Origin: Thermoleophilia bacterium
GTDB lineage: Bacteria > Actinomycetota > Thermoleophilia > Miltoncostaeales > Miltoncostaeaceae
Assembly (NCBI GenBank): GCA_017882555.1
Contig: JADGPH010000048.1
Span: 1-5,741, forward strand
Direction of reading: 5' to 3'
DNA length: 5,741 bases
Part shown: positions 5,559 to 5,741 of the stretch, piece after piece
Layout: each line of letters opens with the position of its first letter
How positions within the stretch are numbered: position 1 is the stretch's first letter
The notes under the pieces: generated by a model
Told to the model about the DNA's origin: nothing
Databases searched by the model: none
What the model saw: only the letters and a program-made list of their open reading frames with translations
Program-made: the position numbers and the translations under genes

Positions 5559-5741
5559 CGTCTGACTTCACAGACTGCGTCGGTGAGGTACCGCTCAGCG
5601 GCGGTGATCACTGATTCCCGTTCAAAGTGCTCCTCGTAGTAGCAGCGGGCAGCATGACCGAGGGCTTCTCGCTCGTCGCTCTCGAGACTGGCCATGCGAC
5701 GCACGGCCTTGGCCAATGCATGTGCGTCCTCCGCGGGAGCC
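5555..5741 (-). CDS. group 1 glycosyltransferase, C-terminal 61 residues (cut by window edge)
   Basis: Reading the minus strand from 5740 gives an open frame of 61 codons to TGA at 5557-5555. It has the typical end of a GT4-family (glycosyl transferase group 1) enzyme: APAEDAHALAKAVRRM (the DP-x-x-LA region after the E-x-x-x-E segment), then ESDEREALGHAARCYYEEHF, the usual tail helix ending Y-x-E-x-F. The stop overlaps the fnlB start as ATGA, so the two are coupled. In fnl clusters of other bacteria a transferase of this class (WbuB/WbjE) adds L-FucNAc to the lipid-linked intermediate, which is the likely role here. The catalytic half is outside the window, so specificity cannot be judged. 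Confidence 0.75.
   Translation of the reverse strand, partial: APAEDAHALAKAVRRMASLESDEREALGHAARCYYEEHFERESVITAAERYLTDAVCEVRR

Overview
The window looks like a high-GC actinobacterial chromosome segment. Codons are strongly G/C-ended, genes overlap tightly, and the proteins resemble actinobacterial families. It carries part of a cell-surface polysaccharide (capsule, O-antigen-like or exopolysaccharide) operon on the minus strand, split by an IS110-family element on the plus strand. The host assignment is an inference from composition and protein style.

In minus-strand transcription order the operon reads: C-terminus of a group 1 glycosyltransferase (5555-5741, cut by the window edge); an RmlD-like reductase of FnlB/WbjC type (4626-5558); a FlaA1/CapD-like dehydratase-epimerase of FnlA/WbjB type (3622-4689); the IS110 element (about 2114-3622, plus strand); a WecB-like 2-epimerase of FnlC/WbjD type (968-2113, broken); and an extended SDR epimerase/reductase of WbpV type (7-978). 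FnlA, FnlB and FnlC together make UDP-N-acetyl-L-fucosamine from UDP-GlcNAc, and the glycosyltransferase is the likely user. Junctions that can be read overlap: ATGA, 64 nt, ATGA once the IS is removed, 11 nt, and a possible TGATG at the left edge. This indicates a translationally coupled operon.

The main result is the IS110 insertion. GTGTCT occurs at both ends (2108-2113 and 3617-3622). Joining position 2113 to 3623 restores an ATGA overlap between the fnlA stop and an in-frame fnlC start. The element therefore landed on the fnlC initiation codon and separated it from its gene. The 211-bp non-coding left end has the layout of a bridge RNA: two similar modules, each built around a GTCCC(T/G)TGAGGACTG repeat. 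Short guides match the element's own ends (GAGGGTGT and CATCAG) and the right half of the target (GATGAG). The orphaned fnlC ATG now opens a 421-codon frame antisense to the transposase, as described for IS900 and its hed frame.

Three single-base indels are visible. Two compensating ones in fnlC (near 1425 and 1119) put about 100 codons in the wrong frame, and one in the transposase (near 2635) splits it. Either this part of the locus is decaying or the assembly has indel errors. If real, UDP-L-FucNAc synthesis should stop after the FnlB step.
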